64,000 bases of DNA. Source: Taibaiella sp. (GTDB lineage Bacteria > Bacteroidota > Bacteroidia > Chitinophagales > Chitinophagaceae). Location: the NCBI GenBank assembly GCA_013815385.1, contig JACDGL010000002.1, forward strand, positions 280,970 to 344,969. The letters are read 5' to 3'. Position 1 is the stretch's first letter. The number at the start of each line of letters is the position of its first letter. The notes beneath the pieces were generated by a model. That model ran no database searches. It was not told the origin of the DNA and saw only the letters and a list, made by a program, of their open reading frames with translations. The position numbers and the translations under genes are program-made. Shown in pieces: positions 62,487 to 64,000 of this stretch.

Positions 62487-62888
62487 ATGAAACAAGTTTT
62501 GTTATCTGTTGCACTACTATTTTCTGCATTCTGCCTTAATGCGCAGAGTGCGCGCCAGCAGTCGCCGCCAAATTCAGGCAGCTTTTACATCAGTAAAACT
62601 ACGGGTACCGTGGAAGAGCATATAAATGTGAACTATGCACTATACCCTGCACCGTTTGTAAATGTGGTGAAGATGAACCTGAACACTCCGAATGATATGA
62701 TGCTGAGCGTGAAGATCATAAACAGCAACGGCACACAAATGACCGCGTGGAAGCCAGCACAGGCCAACTACCGCTACGATAAAGAATTTGACATATCCTC
62801 TTACCCTGCCGGGAAGTACCGGATAGATATTTATGGCCCTGCAAATACCAAGGTACATTCTGTATCTTTTGATAAGAAAGCATCCTAA
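62487..62888 (+). CDS. Small exported protein resembling a stand-alone T9SS type A domain
   Basis: 133 residues with a signal peptide (LFSAFCLNAQS). After a short linker, the rest (VNYALYPAPFVNVVKMNLNT, KIINSNGTQMTAWKP, EFDISSYPAGKYRIDIYGP) has the beta-sandwich pattern of a type A sorting domain, including YPAPF in place of YPNPF. It has almost no cargo. It lies between two large paralogous exported proteins, the first of which carries a T9SS type B domain, and might be a minimal secreted factor or a partner of the secretion apparatus. Confidence 0.7.
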   Translation: MKQVLLSVALLFSAFCLNAQSARQQSPPNSGSFYISKTTGTVEEHINVNYALYPAPFVNVVKMNLNTPNDMMLSVKIINSNGTQMTAWKPAQANYRYDKEFDISSYPAGKYRIDIYGPANTKVHSVSFDKKAS

Positions 62889-62914
62889 CTGAGCCTATTA
62901 CTTTTAATAAAAAA

Positions 62915-64000
62915 ATGAGCATGAAATATTTTAACCCCTTAAAAATTGTATTAGGGTTAGCCCTGTCGGTTTTTGCATCACCCATTTTTGCCCAGATCGA
63001 CAGTTGTAATGCCTTTTTACAAGGTTCATTCATAGAAGTAGGTGTTAATACGAATGGCGCTTATGGCTCCAGTTGCTCCGCACCTCCGGGATTCCATCCC
63101 AAGGGTGGCGCCTCTATTAACAATACTTGCTACCCCGGCTATTGCGTAGTAGGTGGTACCAATGTAGGTTTTGTCGCTGATCCTGCCAAAGATGGCTGGA
63201 CGGTAGGTACGCCCCCATATTTTGGTGACTATTTTCTTCCGGGTAGTCCGCAGGAAGGCTGGAGCCTTCAGGCAGACTCTTTTCGTATCGATGCATGGAA
63301 TGGAGGATCTTATTGCGGTGGTAATCCTTTCACATACGCAGGATCTAAACGTATAGAACCAGGTTATGCCAATGTAAAATATTCTGTGCAGGGGAAATAT
63401 AAGACTACTATATGGACCGGTATATTTGACAGCCTTAATATTATCCAGACCACGATTATGGATACTACATCCGTATATTTTACGGTGTATGTAGAGATAC
63501 ACAACATATCCACTGTAGCCAAGCACAATATATTTTATCTGCGTACTGTGGATCCTGATAATGATGAGCCGGAACCGGGAGGAGGATTTACTACTGTAAA
63601 TACTGTAGAGTACCAACTACCCAATACTAAAGGTGCCACCCTGGTATCGGGCGTAGGACAAAGCTCTGCACTTGCTTACCTGGGTCTTGGTACGCTTGAT
63701 TGCCGTGCAAGATGTTTTATAATAATGAACTCAGGTCTGGATCCGCTTACCGGTGTAACCGGGGCAAATGGCCTGGATGCAATGTATAATAATGGTACCG
63801 GATTTGATGGTTCTACTACTACCGATTACAAATACAGCGGTGCCAACACACAGGATCAGGGTATAGGCTTAGTATTTAAGTTAGGGGATCTGAACCCTGG
63901 CGAGTGCACGAGCCTACCGTATGCCTATATATTAAGGAAAGCGGATCTGGATGCGGCGTTTGCGTCTACGAAAGCTAAATGGAACAGCTTTGGGGATACC
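62915..64000 (+). CDS. Paralogue of the large type B exported protein (cut by window edge)
   Basis: The first 362 residues are visible; the frame is open at the right edge. A signal peptide (VLGLALSVFASPIFAQ) is followed by a domain matching the N-terminal domain of the 59.9-kb gene in order and in sequence: IDSCNAFLQGSFIEVGVNTNGAYGSS, FVADPAKDGWTVGTPPYFGDYFLPGSPQEGWSLQ, LRTVDPDNDEPEPGGGF, LGLGTLDCRARCF. About two thirds of residues agree by eye. A second ATG six bases later is also possible. A T9SS sorting domain can be expected outside the window. Confidence 0.85.
   Translation, partial: MSMKYFNPLKIVLGLALSVFASPIFAQIDSCNAFLQGSFIEVGVNTNGAYGSSCSAPPGFHPKGGASINNTCYPGYCVVGGTNVGFVADPAKDGWTVGTPPYFGDYFLPGSPQEGWSLQADSFRIDAWNGGSYCGGNPFTYAGSKRIEPGYANVKYSVQGKYKTTIWTGIFDSLNIIQTTIMDTTSVYFTVYVEIHNISTVAKHNIFYLRTVDPDNDEPEPGGGFTTVNTVEYQLPNTKGATLVSGVGQSSALAYLGLGTLDCRARCFIIMNSGLDPLTGVTGANGLDAMYNNGTGFDGSTTTDYKYSGANTQDQGIGLVFKLGDLNPGECTSLPYAYILRKADLDAAFASTKAKWNSFGDT

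Noticed and set aside
1..64000. tRNA, rRNA, tmRNA, transposase or integrase genes
   Set aside because: None recognised on either strand by reading; short or divergent ncRNAs cannot be excluded without a covariance search.

Overview
The window looks like a chromosomal segment of a Bacteroidota bacterium, probably a Chitinophagaceae-like soil or freshwater relative (family level is inference). The evidence is: secreted proteins with type IX secretion (T9SS) type A and type B C-terminal sorting domains; Bacteroidota-specific families (GLPGLI, DUF2480, outer-membrane beta-barrel receptors, SBBP propellers); -7 promoter elements of the TAnnTTTG type; and little Shine-Dalgarno signal.

Layout. 1-4.4 kb: end of a secreted protein and two T9SS cargo proteins, one with a heptanucleotide repeat in its signal-peptide codons. 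4.4-10.2 kb: a phosphate-uptake operon on the minus strand (porin, pstS, pstC, pstA, pstB, phoU). 10.4-16.5 kb: an RND efflux operon (small exported protein, TolC-like, RND pump, adaptor lipoprotein). 16.7-28.6 kb: secreted and envelope proteins, a GH3/beta-lactamase fusion, a receptor plus GLPGLI pair, a PLP enzyme and ruvB. 28.7-34.2 kb: an accessory, AT-rich stretch around priA with a McrB_N-HNH nuclease, a HigBA toxin-antitoxin pair and a two-gene deoxyribosyltransferase-like/TIR module. 34.3-45.9 kb: lutB, a deacetylase-like protein, a Fic protein with degenerate active site, a very small ABC transporter, an L,D-transpeptidase, DUF2480, a PpiD-like chaperone, an ECF sigma operon, apaG and recX. 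46-54.1 kb: mnmG, three tandem beta-barrel paralogues, four parS sites, nadA, and a non-coding AT-rich region with DnaA boxes that is a good candidate for the chromosomal origin. 54.1-64 kb: small lipoprotein and repeats, VOC/AraC pair with three palindromic operators on a 33-bp period, bipA, and two large paralogous exported proteins, the first of which ends in a T9SS type B sorting domain (the second runs off the window).

The strongest unusual signals are (1) four perfect copies of a 7-bp repeat that put the natural ATG of a T9SS cargo gene out of frame, with three copies restoring a perfect signal peptide; (2) four parS sites, three of them punctuating a tandem beta-barrel array, lying 4-6 kb from (3) a candidate oriC; (4) a TIR domain with no usable start codon, separated from an upstream deoxyribosyltransferase-like domain only by one in-frame stop; and (5) the triple palindrome. 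No tRNA, rRNA, CRISPR array or complete insertion sequence was seen.
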